A stretch of 64,000 bases of DNA from Chthonobacter rhizosphaerae. Its GTDB lineage: Bacteria; Pseudomonadota; Alphaproteobacteria; Rhizobiales; Pleomorphomonadaceae. The first letter of the stretch is position 1. Every line of letters begins with the position of its first letter. The position numbers and the translations under genes were made by a program. This document shows, piece after piece, positions 1 to 8,827 of the stretch. Where the stretch lies: positions 1-64,000 of the forward strand of contig NZ_JACDIS010000014.1 of assembly GCF_013839525.1 (NCBI RefSeq), in the 5' to 3' direction. A model generated the notes under the pieces. The model worked only from the letters and a program-made list of their open reading frames with translations. It ran no database searches and was not told the DNA's origin.

Positions 1-223
1 TTCTGTATTCGGTCTATCTCCGTCAAGGCCGTTTCCGGAGCGCGCCGCGGGTTCCTTGCTTCTGTCCGTGGTCGGGCGAGCCGCCACATGATGGGATTCG
101 GTGGATGGTCGGTCCAAGCTCTTCGGCGTAGTTGCCCGCTGGTAGGCGAGCGCCACGACAGATCATGCGAACTCAACCATCCCACGCCCCGCGACGGGCG
201 CCTCGAGGACCAGCGTCGGGGGA

Positions 224-1243
224 CTACGCCGCCGCAGTCCAACGGAACTCGGTTTCGTCGACCCACATGCGGTGGAGGACGACCGCCATCTTTCTCGCCA
301 GGGCCACCTTTGCTCGCTTGGTGCCCTGTCGTTGCGCGATGCGGACGGCCCAGGCCTTGATGGGCGACCATCGGGTCGATGGTCTCAGGACGACGTTCGC
401 AGCCTCGAACAGAGCCGTACGCGTCTCTCCATCGCCCACCTTTGTAATTCGCCCCACCCGGTCAACCTCTCCGGATTGGTACCGGCGCGGAGTGAGTCCG
501 AGGTAGGCACCCACTGATCGGGAATGTCGGAACCGATGCGGGTCGTCGACGGTCGAGCGGAACGTCAACGCGGAGACTGGACCTATTCCCGGCATCGTCA
601 TCATGCGGCGGCAGGCGGCGTCACCGCGGACAATCTTCAGTACAAGGCGATGCAGTCGGGCATACTCCCGCATCAGCGCCTCGCGTGCGGCGAGAAGCGG
701 CTCCATGATCGAAGCCAACATGGCGTCTCCTGCGACCAGATCGCGGACACGTGCGGCGAACGATATCCGCGACACCACTCCTACCTTCAGCCCGAAGGGA
801 CGCAGCAACCCTCGAATGACATGTTCAGCAGCGGCAACAGAACGAACGACGTGCTTGCGAGCGCCGGCGAGGGTGCGCGCCTGCTGACTGTCGATGCTCT
901 TGACGTGGACCGGCTTGAACCATCCAGTCCTGGCCACTTGAGCAATGCCGCGGGCGTCGTTCCGATCCGTTTTCACAGGCATCGCAAGGAGCGCTGCCTT
1001 GACCTGGCGCGCTTCCATGCTCACAGCGGGAAAGCCCAGCTTCAGCAAATTGGCGGTTAGCCACTCCGACGTCGGCCCCGCCTCGAGGCCCACCCGCTCG
1101 ATCGCGCCTGACCACGGCCCGAGAAAACCAGCGATCGAGGGCGGGTCCGCAGACGTGGTCCCTTCGCGGACGACCTTACCGCCGCCGTCGATCACGCAGA
1201 TCGCAACGGAGTTCAGCGAGACATCGAGGCCGACGTAGACCAT
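224..1243 (-). CDS. IS110-family transposase
   Basis: DEDD-type transposase of an IS110-family insertion sequence. The N-terminal RuvC-like domain begins MVYVGLDVS, with the first catalytic Asp, and contains the family motif KTDRNDARGIA. The C-terminal Transposase_20 domain shows MPGIGPVSA and GAYLGLTPR. I start at the ATG ending at 1243 because GGGAGGAG lies about six bases upstream; the frame stays open 20 codons further, without a better start. At 339 residues it has the usual family length and no frameshift, so it may be active. IS110 ends lack clear inverted repeats and I could not set the element's borders; the 223 bases to the left hold no gene I can support. It marks the accessory part of the window. 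Confidence 0.93.
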   Translation of the reverse strand: MVYVGLDVSLNSVAICVIDGGGKVVREGTTSADPPSIAGFLGPWSGAIERVGLEAGPTSEWLTANLLKLGFPAVSMEARQVKAALLAMPVKTDRNDARGIAQVARTGWFKPVHVKSIDSQQARTLAGARKHVVRSVAAAEHVIRGLLRPFGLKVGVVSRISFAARVRDLVAGDAMLASIMEPLLAAREALMREYARLHRLVLKIVRGDAACRRMMTMPGIGPVSALTFRSTVDDPHRFRHSRSVGAYLGLTPRRYQSGEVDRVGRITKVGDGETRTALFEAANVVLRPSTRWSPIKAWAVRIAQRQGTKRAKVALARKMAVVLHRMWVDETEFRWTAAA

Positions 1244-1312
1244 AGCGCTCCTCCCTGGTCGGATTCGGCCTGACATCGTGCAGATACCAACGCGCTTAAG
1301 CAAACAGGGTCA

Positions 1313-1363
1313 CGCGATCGAGACCGAATACCCCATCTCCTCGCTGAACCGGCTCTTGCGCAT
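1313..1363 (-). pseudogene. remnant of an IS3-family OrfA N-terminus
   Basis: Sixteen codons reading MRKSRFSEEMGYSVSI and then a stop. The first nine residues match the usual opening of IS3-family OrfA proteins (MRKSRFSEEQ or similar), after which the frame is lost. It sits just upstream of the IS110 transposase gene, so it may be debris of an older element. The match is short, so the call is weak. Confidence 0.35.
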
Positions 1364-1577
1364 TCTGCGTCTCCTCATCGACGGATCCTAGCTTCTGAGC
1401 GAGGGCATTCCAGGGGGCAAGGTCACCAAGCCTCCCCCGCGGCTTTCGATAACTCTCGGCAGGTACGCGGCGCGTTCTTCGGAGCCCTGGGTCCCTGTCA
1501 ATTCGAACCGGATCAACGGCGTAAACCATTTCAGCTATACAGTCTCATTGAAGCTATGGTCGCTAAGCGAGGGCCGA

Positions 1578-3578
1578 GTGAGCCTAAGTCAACGTCTCGT
1601 GCTATTTGCGGTTATCGCGATGTTTCCGGTCGCGGCGGTCGTCATTTTCCTTGAACATGAGCTCAGGTCCGCCCGCGAGGTAGAGGTGGCCGATCAGGTC
1701 CGCCGTCAGGCTCAGGGCGCCGCTTCGGAGATGGGGCGACTCATTGAAAGCGTGAGGACGATGCTTGTGGCCGTTGCAGTGTCACCAGCCGTCCTGGGCA
1801 CCCGAGAGCAATGCACGGCATATTTGTCTGAGGTCGTACGCCGACTGCCGCAGACCTACTCGATCGGGGTTGTCGGTCCCGACGGCGCCTTGATATGTCG
1901 CAACCATCTTGTTGAAGGTCAGCCGAATTTTTCGGATCGGGAATACTTTAAGGAGGCGCTCGCGTCCCACGAGACGCATGTCGGTCTGTACACCGTGGAT
2001 AGGGTGACAGGGCGTCAGGTGCTACCGATCGCTCAGCCGAACCATGCGCAAAATGGCTCGATCAGGAACATGGCCATCGCCTATCTGGATCTTGAATACC
2101 TGAGCAGGATCGTTGAGCAATGGGACCTGACGCCTGGCAGCTCTCTGACTGTCGCAGACCGCCAGGGAGTGATCCTCGCCAGGAACCCCCTGCCCAGCCA
2201 GTTTATAGGACATAAAATACCTGACCAGTTTCTGCCGTGGGTCACGGGCTCCACTCCGGGCACGGCCGAAGTGCTCAGCCAGGATGGCGCGACCCGCATC
2301 CTTGCTTACGTTCCGGCGGGCGCTCCTCCTATCCGGGGGCTTTATGTCAGTTCGGGCGTCCTGAAGGAGGCCGCCTTCGCGGCCGTGAACCGGTCCCGGA
2401 TACAGAGTCTCGCTGTCGTTGCGGTCGGCCTTCTCGCGTCGGTGACTAGCGCGATTGCAGCAGGGCGATATTTCGTCCGCCGCCCAGTCTCGCACTTGAT
2501 CGGGATCGCGGACGCTTGGCGCGAAGGACGCCGGGAAACAAACTCCGCTCGGCCGTCGGGCCGCGAATTCGCCGAAATTGCGGAAGCGCTCGACCGAATG
2601 GGCACGGAGCTAAAAACACGCCAGGAAAGGCTTCATACGATCATCGGACAAGCGCCCTATCCTCTCCTGCTCCAGGCGGAGGGCGGGGAAATTATAGAAG
2701 CCAGCGAGAGCTGGTGGACCCTTTCCGGCCATACGCCAACCCGGTGCGCAAGAGAGTGGGTCCGGAACGCCTTCGGACGCGAGCTGGAGGGCGAAGTAGA
2801 CCCTGTCCTAAACCCATTTTCTGTTCCAGACGGCGGCAGATCGACCCGGGCAGAGCGGGAGCTAAGGAATGTGGATGGCGAGCCACTATTCTGGGAGTTC
2901 GGCGTCGTTGCCCTTGGAACGCTTCCTGACGGTCGAGCTCTGCGGTTGCTTGCGGCCGCTGACGTCACCGAGCGGAGATTAGCCGCACGGCGGCAGGAGG
3001 TCCTCGTTGCTGAGTTGAACCACCGCGTGAAGAACACCCTGAGCGTGGTGCAGGCAATCGGGATGCAGACTGCAAAGGGGGTGCACGGCGGCCAGGAGTT
3101 CAGCGATAAGTTCACTGATCGCCTTGCCGCCCTCGCGCGCACGCATGACCTACTGACCCGCAGCTCGTGGCTACCGGTCAATTTAAGGGACATTCTGGAC
3201 GCGGAGTTGTCCCATTTTGCGGAACCAGGTCGCCTCGAGATGACCGGGCCAGACATCCGCATTCCGGCCGAGGTAGCGGTCTCGCTATGCCTGATCACGC
3301 ACGAGATGACTACAAATTCGGTAAAGTACGGTGCCCTCTCGCACGAGGGCGGGCGACTCTCAATCTGGTGGCGGGAGGGTGCTGGCCCCTCGCTTGAGTT
3401 GGAATGGGTGGAGTCGGCGGCAGTGCCTATCGTCCAACCCACGTCCCGCGGGTTCGGATCGCGCCTTATTGAACGGACAATCGCATCCATCGGCGAGGGC
3501 CGATCAGAATTTAAGGAGAACGGGCTCCATTTCTCCATAAGGGTGCGGCTGGACTCGGCGAATGCCGCTGCGGCCTAA
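1578..3578 (+). CDS. HWE-family sensor histidine kinase (extracytoplasmic sensor, HAMP-like linker, PAS, HWE kinase)
   Basis: Membrane-bound sensor kinase. A first membrane segment follows the start (SQRLVLFAVIAMFPVAAVV). An extracytoplasmic dCache-like sensor of about 240 residues (motif SDREYFKEAL) comes next, then a second membrane segment near residue 280, a HAMP-like linker and a PAS domain. The kinase core is of HWE type: the H-box ELNHRVKNTL puts the phospho-accepting His near residue 482, EMTTNSVKYGALS is the N-box and GFGSRLIER the late glycine motif. HWE kinases often feed PhyR/EcfG or LovR-type pathways, but no response regulator lies beside it. Start choice: the GTG at 1578 puts the membrane segment close to the N-terminus and has a GCGAGGG upstream; a TTG at 1548 is the alternative. 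About 666 residues, intact. Confidence 0.85.
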   Translation: MSLSQRLVLFAVIAMFPVAAVVIFLEHELRSAREVEVADQVRRQAQGAASEMGRLIESVRTMLVAVAVSPAVLGTREQCTAYLSEVVRRLPQTYSIGVVGPDGALICRNHLVEGQPNFSDREYFKEALASHETHVGLYTVDRVTGRQVLPIAQPNHAQNGSIRNMAIAYLDLEYLSRIVEQWDLTPGSSLTVADRQGVILARNPLPSQFIGHKIPDQFLPWVTGSTPGTAEVLSQDGATRILAYVPAGAPPIRGLYVSSGVLKEAAFAAVNRSRIQSLAVVAVGLLASVTSAIAAGRYFVRRPVSHLIGIADAWREGRRETNSARPSGREFAEIAEALDRMGTELKTRQERLHTIIGQAPYPLLLQAEGGEIIEASESWWTLSGHTPTRCAREWVRNAFGRELEGEVDPVLNPFSVPDGGRSTRAERELRNVDGEPLFWEFGVVALGTLPDGRALRLLAAADVTERRLAARRQEVLVAELNHRVKNTLSVVQAIGMQTAKGVHGGQEFSDKFTDRLAALARTHDLLTRSSWLPVNLRDILDAELSHFAEPGRLEMTGPDIRIPAEVAVSLCLITHEMTTNSVKYGALSHEGGRLSIWWREGAGPSLELEWVESAAVPIVQPTSRGFGSRLIERTIASIGEGRSEFKENGLHFSIRVRLDSANAAAA

Positions 3579-4412
3579 GTTGCAGTGGAAGTCGTAGCGC
3601 AACCCATGTGAGGACTTCCGCGCGCCATCGTCTGTTGCGATGCCTTCCGTGCCTATCCACCGCTGGACGGCAGGCTCTTAACAGAAAACCATGGTCTCCT
3701 TGGCGCTCCTCGCTAGACCGAAGGATGTGCCGAATGACACTGCCGCGCGAACGCTGATGTGTCTAGGTGCAGCGGTAGCCCGTTAAGCTTTTAATGGTAC
3801 AGGGCACGCGCACCACGGTCACGGCACGACTACGGCAATGAGCGCCGGGTTGTCCGGCCGCGGTTGCCGACTGCCAGTTTCATGGCCACTCAAGCGGTCG
3901 GAGGTACTTAGCACGGCCAGTCACGATGAGGTGCTGCAACTGATGCAGAATGTGGAGGCCGCGTAGGCCTCGGCGGAGGACACCTTTAACGGAGCGGAGG
4001 CCGTACTTGCCGCAGCTTGGGAGCGATACGACGTCTTTGTGGACGAGTTCGCCGCGCTAGGCCAGACCACAATGGTGTTGGAACGCCAGCGCCTCTCTAG
4101 GGAAGAGAAGCCGAAGACCTGCGTGTTGGCGGGGTGACTGCTCGTTGCGTAACGAACCGAGTGCGGTTAAGCCCGCAATCTTCTCCCTCGTCCCGGCGCC
4201 CGGGTTCGTGGTCAATGTCGGCGCGGGCAAACGCGTCGAGCATTGTCGCCCACGCCGATGTCGGCGGACTTGCTGGCGGTTCTAAAGGGAATGGGCGTTG
4301 GTGTTGGAGTGATCTGCCACTGCTTCTTTCCTCCACGTCGGGTTAGAGTCCGGCCTGACGTTGGACCGAACCCCAACGTTGGAGCGCCGGATGTTAGAGT
4401 TTCCGGTCTTCA
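3579..4412. other. gene-poor stretch with decayed sequence
   Basis: More than 800 bases without a convincing intact gene between the HWE kinase and an IS3 fragment. Short frames on both strands have no recognisable motifs and no ribosome-binding sites. The only coding-like piece is listed separately (3850-4137). The stretch is probably degraded accessory DNA. Confidence 0.5.
3850..4137 (+). pseudogene. possible decayed gene with an in-frame amber codon
   Basis: One reading frame gives protein-like sequence on both sides of a TAG at 3964-3966: EVLSTASHDEVLQLMQNVEAA before it, and EDTFNGAEAVLAAAWERYD then LERQRLSREEKPKTCVLAG after it, ending at a TGA at 4135. The charged, alternating composition looks coding. 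There is no start with a ribosome-binding site and I do not recognise the family. It may be a remnant of a gene of the island, or chance. Confidence 0.25.
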
Positions 4413-4682
4413 TCACGGTGGCGGGCTGGCTGTGCCACCGGGGTTCTGCAACGAGATCGGGACCTTGTTCCCGATCGCCCCATGCGGGCGCTCCTCGTTG
4501 TAGTAGCTGCACCAAGCCTCCAACTTTTCGCGCGCGTCGGCAAGGGTCAGGAACCAGTGCGCGTTCATGCACTCGCTCCGAATGCGGCTGTTAAAGGCTT
4601 CTGCGAAGGCGTTGTCGGTCGGCTTACCTGGACGGGAGAAGTCCCGGGCGACGCCGTGGGCATAAGCCCACAATCCCCTCAA
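4413..4682 (-). pseudogene. IS3-family transposase OrfB, C-terminal fragment
   Basis: The last ~90 residues of an IS3-family integrase-type transposase. The segment begins near LWAYAHGVARDFSRPG and includes GKPTDNAFAEAFN, where the catalytic Glu of the DDE triad lies, then YYNEERPHGAIGNK close to the C-terminus. The N-terminal half with the two catalytic Asp residues is absent; upstream sequence in this frame no longer resembles the family. No OrfA partner or inverted repeat was found next to it. It is a dead remnant that cannot transpose itself. Confidence 0.85.
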
Positions 4683-4796
4683 GCTACCGTCTCCGCCCGA
4701 ACCGTATCCAAAGTTCAAACGGTGGTAGGAGCGGAAAATCAACAAATTTATTGCTCCCAATCGGCCGGTGATTTCCGCTCGAGGCATAGCTAATGA

Positions 4797-4832
4797 AGGA
4801 AGCCCCCTGCTGCCACCGGGGGGCCTCCTTTT
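4797..4832. terminator. hairpin followed by T-run, probable intrinsic terminator
   Basis: AGGAAGCCCCC and GGGGGGCCTCCT form an 11-12 base stem with one mismatch around a loop of about ten bases, followed on the plus strand by TTTT. Read on the minus strand it lies about 75 bases beyond the transglutaminase stop codon, so it may end that transcript although the T-run there is weaker. Confidence 0.5.
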
Positions 4833-4906
4833 GAGCGATCCCGCGCCTCATCAACTGTCCTCTAGTGGGCGCCTGCATCGGGCGGAGCGTCACCCCGCGA
4901 AATCTG

Positions 4907-5749
4907 TCAGTCGGACATATAAACCTCGACCGTCATCCCGATGTAGGCACCGGATGGACCTGTGAAGCTCCCACTGACTGGCATGATCCGGTCCATGTCG
5001 GCTCCAATTGCGACAGGGACCAAGTTAAAGCTTCCCATGGCGGCGTTTGTCGGATCGAAGGCGATCCAGCCAGCCCCTGGAAGGAAAACTTCGCTCCACG
5101 CATGGGTCGAACGGGCCGGACCTGATGCGTTTCGGTCGTGATAGTAGCCGGACACCAGTCGTGCAGCGAACCCAAGCGAGCGCACGGCCTCAACGAAGAG
5201 AACAGCGAAATCCCGGCAGGAGCCTCGCTTGTTTTCTAGCGTTTCGAGTGGAGCCTGCGTGCCTTCCGGCTCCCGGGCCTCATACGAGAAGGCTCCGGCA
5301 ATCCCAAAGTTGATGTCGCGAAGCAGCGCTAGGGAATTGGTCGGGGCGCTCGCAACAAAGCCACGCGCCCAGTTGGCTAGCACACCGTTGGGATCGGGAT
5401 AGCTAGACACAATCAAGCTTCCAAGGTCCCGTATGTCCGCAGAGGCATAGGAAAACGGGTGTTGGATTACGGAGCCGGCGATATCAAAAACAGGCCAAGG
5501 CGGCGACGAGACGGCCAGATCCACGTCGCTCTCGATAACGAGGTGATCCGCCATGGACGAGAAGGTTGCCGTCGCGACCGCGTTTCCAAGCGCATCTTCG
5601 GCCCAACTCAGCGACGCTTGGGGGGTTGTCTGCAGGTCGCATCGGCGGACATGCACCGCAAGCCCGTCCCGAGGACGCAGGAGCAGACGATGAGGGTTGA
5701 GCGCGACGGGAGCGTTATAGCGATAAATCGTCCGGTGTCGAATTCGCAT
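4907..5749 (-). CDS. transglutaminase-like cysteine protease family protein
   Basis: A two-domain bacterial transglutaminase-like protein. The N-terminal beta domain begins MRIRHRTIYRY and includes NPHRLLLRPRDG, typical of Bact_transglu_N. The C-terminal papain-like core keeps the full triad: Cys178 in KRGSCRDFAVLF, His216 in STHAWSEVFLPG and Asp232 in AFDPTN. Such proteins are cytoplasmic amide-bond hydrolases or ligases whose substrates are mostly unknown. I start at the ATG at 5749, about ten bases after AGGGAAG; an ATG three codons upstream sits on top of that site. About 280 residues, normal for the family. It follows the small gene at 5946-6197 on the same strand with a 196-base gap. 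Family assignment is firm, substrate unknown. Confidence 0.9.
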   Translation of the reverse strand: MRIRHRTIYRYNAPVALNPHRLLLRPRDGLAVHVRRCDLQTTPQASLSWAEDALGNAVATATFSSMADHLVIESDVDLAVSSPPWPVFDIAGSVIQHPFSYASADIRDLGSLIVSSYPDPNGVLANWARGFVASAPTNSLALLRDINFGIAGAFSYEAREPEGTQAPLETLENKRGSCRDFAVLFVEAVRSLGFAARLVSGYYHDRNASGPARSTHAWSEVFLPGAGWIAFDPTNAAMGSFNLVPVAIGADMDRIMPVSGSFTGPSGAYIGMTVEVYMSD

Positions 5750-5945
5750 GTCGTCCATCTTCCCTGTCCGGTCGCAATCGCCACGCTGTAAGTGGATCAT
5801 GCCCGACGACACTGCGGATTACCTAGTCTCCTGAGTGGGCTGGCTATCTCCGAGATCAAAATCGGGCAAGCTATCCCCTCGCGTTGCAGCCTAAGCATGC
5901 CGGGCATCCAATGTTGTAGGGCAACGGATGACCGCATACCGCCGG

Positions 5946-6197
5946 TCAGCGGCGGTCGGCTTCAATGGCAGCCGCTAACTCGCCGGGATCAATCTCAAAC
6001 ACTTCCTGCAGACCGCCTCGATGGCCGATAGGCGGCGTGAATAGACGGACGGTTTGGCGGAAAGCGAGGAAGGACAGGCCTGGAACCTCCTCATTGTCCG
6101 TAACGACGCGATACGTTCCTGCGCCCTGCTCACAGCCCACACCGGTCAGGGTGAATGGATGAGTGAAGGTCACGAGTGCTTCTTGGGAGTGTGACAT
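5946..6197 (-). CDS. small conserved-looking hypothetical protein (83 aa)
   Basis: An 83-residue acidic protein that I do not recognise. It begins MSHSQEALVTFTHPFTL and contains GVGCEQGAGTYRVVTDNEE, reading like a compact beta-rich domain. I start at the ATG at 6197 because GAGGAG lies six bases upstream; 18 more codons are open but lack such a site. No signal peptide or membrane segment. It lies upstream of the transglutaminase-like gene on the same strand and could share its transcript. The good ribosome-binding site and the composition support a real gene; function unknown. Confidence 0.6.
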   Translation of the reverse strand: MSHSQEALVTFTHPFTLTGVGCEQGAGTYRVVTDNEEVPGLSFLAFRQTVRLFTPPIGHRGGLQEVFEIDPGELAAAIEADRR

Positions 6198-6368
6198 TCT
6201 AATCTCCTCAAGCTGAACTGATCCTCCCCTCATCGTACAACTCATCAGCACGACGGAAAGTTGACCATTACGAGCAAAAAAGGCTTAGCTGTGCTTCTTG
6301 GTTCCGCTTGTGATTTAAGAGAGCGCTTCGCGATATGCGTGTAGCGGGGCGTTTCGCGCTATCGCTCA

Positions 6369-6419
6369 GAGCCGGCCGGCGCCGCAGGTGATTGCGAACT
6401 GGCAGGCGCCGGCCGGCTC
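6369..6419. repeat. perfect 15-bp inverted repeat
   Basis: GAGCCGGCCGGCGCC at 6369-6383 is matched exactly by its inverse GGCGCCGGCCGGCTC at 6405-6419, with a 21-base spacer. There is no T-run after either arm, so it is not a standard terminator. It lies in the 390-base gap between the 83-aa gene and the MucR fragment, a gap with no gene that I can support. It could be a protein-binding site or the trace of a mobile element end. Confidence 0.6.
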
Positions 6420-6591
6420 CACCCCGCGCGTGGCCCCACGCAGGGCCGGTTCAGGATGCAATACGTCAGGGCATGTTGTCCTGATTTTTTCCTCTAGCAA
6501 ACAACACACCGCCGCAGCTCTGGCGACGCCTGACCATTCGTGATGCTACAAGTGCCCGGTCGAACAAGGCGGCCACGAACCGCTTGGAGTA

Positions 6592-6873
6592 ATCAAGAAG
6601 TCCGTAACACCGGACTACATCGTGTGCCTGGAGGATGGGAAAGAATTCAAATCGCTGAAGCGGCACCTGCACACACACCACAACATGTCGCCGGACGAGT
6701 ACCGGGCCAAGTGGGGCCTGCCGGTCAACTATCCGATGGTGGCGCCGAACTATGCGGCGGCCCGATCGGAGCTCGCCAAGAGCATGGGCCTTGGTCAGCA
6801 ACGGAAGAAGGCTGTGACCGCGGCGGTTGCCCCTAAGCGGACGCCCCGCAAGAAGGCCGAACCTGCGGCGTAA
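6592..6873 (+). pseudogene. MucR/Ros-family transcriptional regulator, 5'-truncated
   Basis: Carries the C-terminal part of a MucR/Ros zinc-finger regulator. [16 protein letters not shown] leads into the finger, and [24 protein letters not shown] and [17 protein letters not shown] are highly typical. MucR proteins repress exopolysaccharide, motility and virulence genes by binding AT-rich DNA. The family has 40-50 residues before this point; here the frame upstream soon meets a stop at 6541 and does not resemble the family. The only start inside is a GTG at 6622, which would remove part of the finger. The 3' end, with a basic tail, is intact. I read it as a truncated copy, although a short protein from 6622 cannot be excluded. 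Confidence 0.75.
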
Positions 6874-7070
6874 TAGTCGAAGCTAGCTGGCGGGAGCCGC
6901 TCTCGCCGGCAGCACTCCAGGTTTCTCAGGGTCAAAAAGCAGTTTTCCCTTGGGCTACGTCGTGCTGGCGCTCACTGCGGGCAACGATCTGAAGTATGTC
7001 GTCCGGCAACGATTTATGCAGGGCCGACGCTTTGGATCATGACCTGGCATTCCAACATCAATCTCACTAT

Positions 7071-7475
7071 CTGGTCTGAACCGTCGGGGAGCCGGTCCGC
7101 GACGAGATTGGGAAAGATCGGGTGGTCGTGGTCACTGTCGGCGGTCGCGACGTGACACCGGCGGGTGCGGGGTTAGAGGCCGTGCTCGCGTATCAACCTC
7201 CTGATCTTCTTGTAGTTCACGACGAGACCCTGATGCCAGAGCGCCGCGCGGACGCGCCGCCACCCGTAGCTCTCGAACGCTTCGCAGATGGCTGCGATCG
7301 CCTCGACGACGGCCGTGTCATCGCAGGCCTTGGCCTCTCCGTAGTAGTAGGTGGAGCGCGCGATCCCCATCAGTTCGCATCCGTCTGAGATGGAGAGATT
7401 GTTGGGCCGGTGATCACGGAGGTACTGCCGCTTCGCGCGCGCGGTGCGTTTTTCAGAGCCTTCTTCAGAAGCTCG
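7071..7475 (-). pseudogene. IS3-family transposase OrfB, N-terminal fragment with in-frame stop
   Basis: N-terminal part of an IS3-family OrfB. LMGIARSTYYYGEAKA opens the helix-turn-helix region and YGWRRVRAALWHQGL then KKIRRLIREHGL follow. A TAA at 7173 interrupts the frame, but the match resumes in the same frame after it (PRTRRCHVATADSDHD, then PIFPNLVADRLPDG) until about 7071, where family resemblance ends just before the catalytic core. The gene is thus both nonsense-mutated and truncated. It overlaps the OrfA frame at 7370 in the -1 arrangement usual for IS3 elements. Confidence 0.8.
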
Positions 7476-7720
7476 AGCTCCATGGCCTGCTTGCCGACGA
7501 GCCGCTCCAGGGGAGCGGTCCGTGTCTCGTATTCCTGGCCCACGTCGGCCGCCACCGCCTCCTCGTCCAAGGCGCCGGCCTGATGCATCTCAAGCCAGAT
7601 CCGGATGAGGTTGCGCGAGAGGTCGTGCCGTTTGCCGAGCGCGTGGAGCGTCTCGCCCGCCAGATACTCCTGGGCGGCCTGCCGTTTGAGCGCGGTGCTA
7701 TGGGTGCAGTGTCTGCTCAT
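7370..7720 (-). CDS. IS3-family transposase OrfA
   Basis: OrfA of the same IS3-type remnant. The N-terminal helix-turn-helix (HSTALKRQAAQEYLAGETL, then LGKRHDLSRNLIRIW) is followed by a coiled-coil region with LERLVGKQAMELELLKKAL, typical of Transposase_8 proteins. The last ~25 codons overlap OrfB and would be replaced by OrfB through a -1 frameshift in an active element. This frame is open throughout, but its OrfB partner is destroyed, so it has no evident function. No matching terminal inverted repeats were found around 7.07-7.76 kb. Confidence 0.75.
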   Translation of the reverse strand: MSRHCTHSTALKRQAAQEYLAGETLHALGKRHDLSRNLIRIWLEMHQAGALDEEAVAADVGQEYETRTAPLERLVGKQAMELELLKKALKNAPRARSGSTSVITGPTISPSQTDAN

Positions 7721-7760
7721 GGGCTTTCATCCTTCGAAAGCCCGGACCCCTGTCAGTTCG

Positions 7761-8256
7761 AAGACCGGATCCTGTCGGCCGCAAGGGCCACTCCAGATCT
7801 CCCGCTCACGGGGTAAAAATCGCACCCGAAACACAGTTAGATGGCGAGTCACCAATTTTACGCCGGCAAAACCGGGCGTCCAGCAAGCATTATACCACGC
7901 CGGATTGCGGTCAGCATCCGAACGCTGCACCGCCCCCGGCAAAGTACTCACATATGTTAATTCGCTGAAGTTCAGCACAGTCTGAATGGAACGGTAGCGC
8001 GCTACATGAATTAAAGAGGAAACGCTCTAGTAGGTAAACTAGTCTGGAAGACAGCCGGACATATCGTGACAACGTCTGCAGCTAAGGTCTTTATACGTGG
8101 TCAGGAAACAATTCCGGTTCGGAATTAGCCCCTAAATAGGGCGGCTTTGGGAAATAACCGTTGCAGGCACAAGATCCTCTGAGGACGGCGTGCGGGCGCT
8201 AAGAACATATGCCGATAAGTTAGTCGAACGACTATGAGCAAAGAAGTTGGTGAAAC
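7761..8256. other. gap without recognisable gene
   Basis: About 500 bases between the IS3 remnant and the small gene at 8257. Comparatively AT-rich for this genome, with only short frames lacking family motifs or ribosome-binding sites. I see nothing I can annotate; the stretch may hold the promoter of the 8257 gene. Confidence 0.4.
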
Positions 8257-8517
8257 ATGGACCGGGCCAAAATCCTCGAGTCGCTGCAGGCATCAATCGG
8301 GCCGGACTCCAGTGCTCGCATTGGGGAATCTAATCCTGTTCGGGTTATCGTGTATAGGCCGGACGAAATTTCGGATCAGTTGATCGAAGAGGCGGTGGAG
8401 TCTCTCAGAGCCGAGGGCATTGTAGGAGCATCGGAGTTGTCGGCTGTTACTGTGGCCTTCGACTCGAGGCTCGGCACCACATGCAAGCGCATCAGAGTCA
8501 AACCAGCCAAGGCCTGA
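8257..8517 (+). CDS. hypothetical protein (86 aa)
   Basis: An 86-residue soluble protein starting MDRAKILESLQASIG. Its middle reads VRVIVYRPDEISDQLIEEAVESL and the end, TTCKRIRVKPAKA, is basic. The alternation of beta-like and helical segments looks like a real small domain, but I do not recognise it. The start ATG has only a weak purine run (AAAGAAG) upstream. No neighbours in the same direction are close enough to suggest an operon. Moderately likely to be genuine on composition; function unknown. Confidence 0.45.
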   Translation: MDRAKILESLQASIGPDSSARIGESNPVRVIVYRPDEISDQLIEEAVESLRAEGIVGASELSAVTVAFDSRLGTTCKRIRVKPAKA

Positions 8518-8827
8518 TCGCAGGCGACGCACTTTTGCGCAGTGTTTTCCCGGCTCGCCTGAAGGTCGTGCCGGTGATCCTCACGACCATTGAAGGGGCT
8601 AATCTCCGAATGCGGGCACTGGTCTTTCTGCAGCTTCCCGTCACGCGTCGCCGTGCCCAGCGCCGGAGCTTTATCCTGTAGCCATTTTCGTAGCGAGGAC
8701 GTGAGCCTCGATCTCATGCTCAATCAAAATAAGCTCCGATGCGCCGAATCCTAGTGTTAATCGTCGTTCTCGAGTGAACTGAACCACACGAGGCGGCTTG
8801 CCCGGAGAACATCGCCGGCGAGGCAGT
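8518..8827. other. gap without recognisable gene
   Basis: A 310-base space between two small plus-strand genes. Nothing in either strand shows a family motif or a start with a ribosome-binding site. No hairpin with a T-run was noticed. Confidence 0.35.

Noticed and set aside
8105-8130. A second EcfG-type promoter near GGAAAC before the 8257 gene
   Set aside because: The -35 is GGAAAC rather than GGAAC and no CGTT lies at the right distance.
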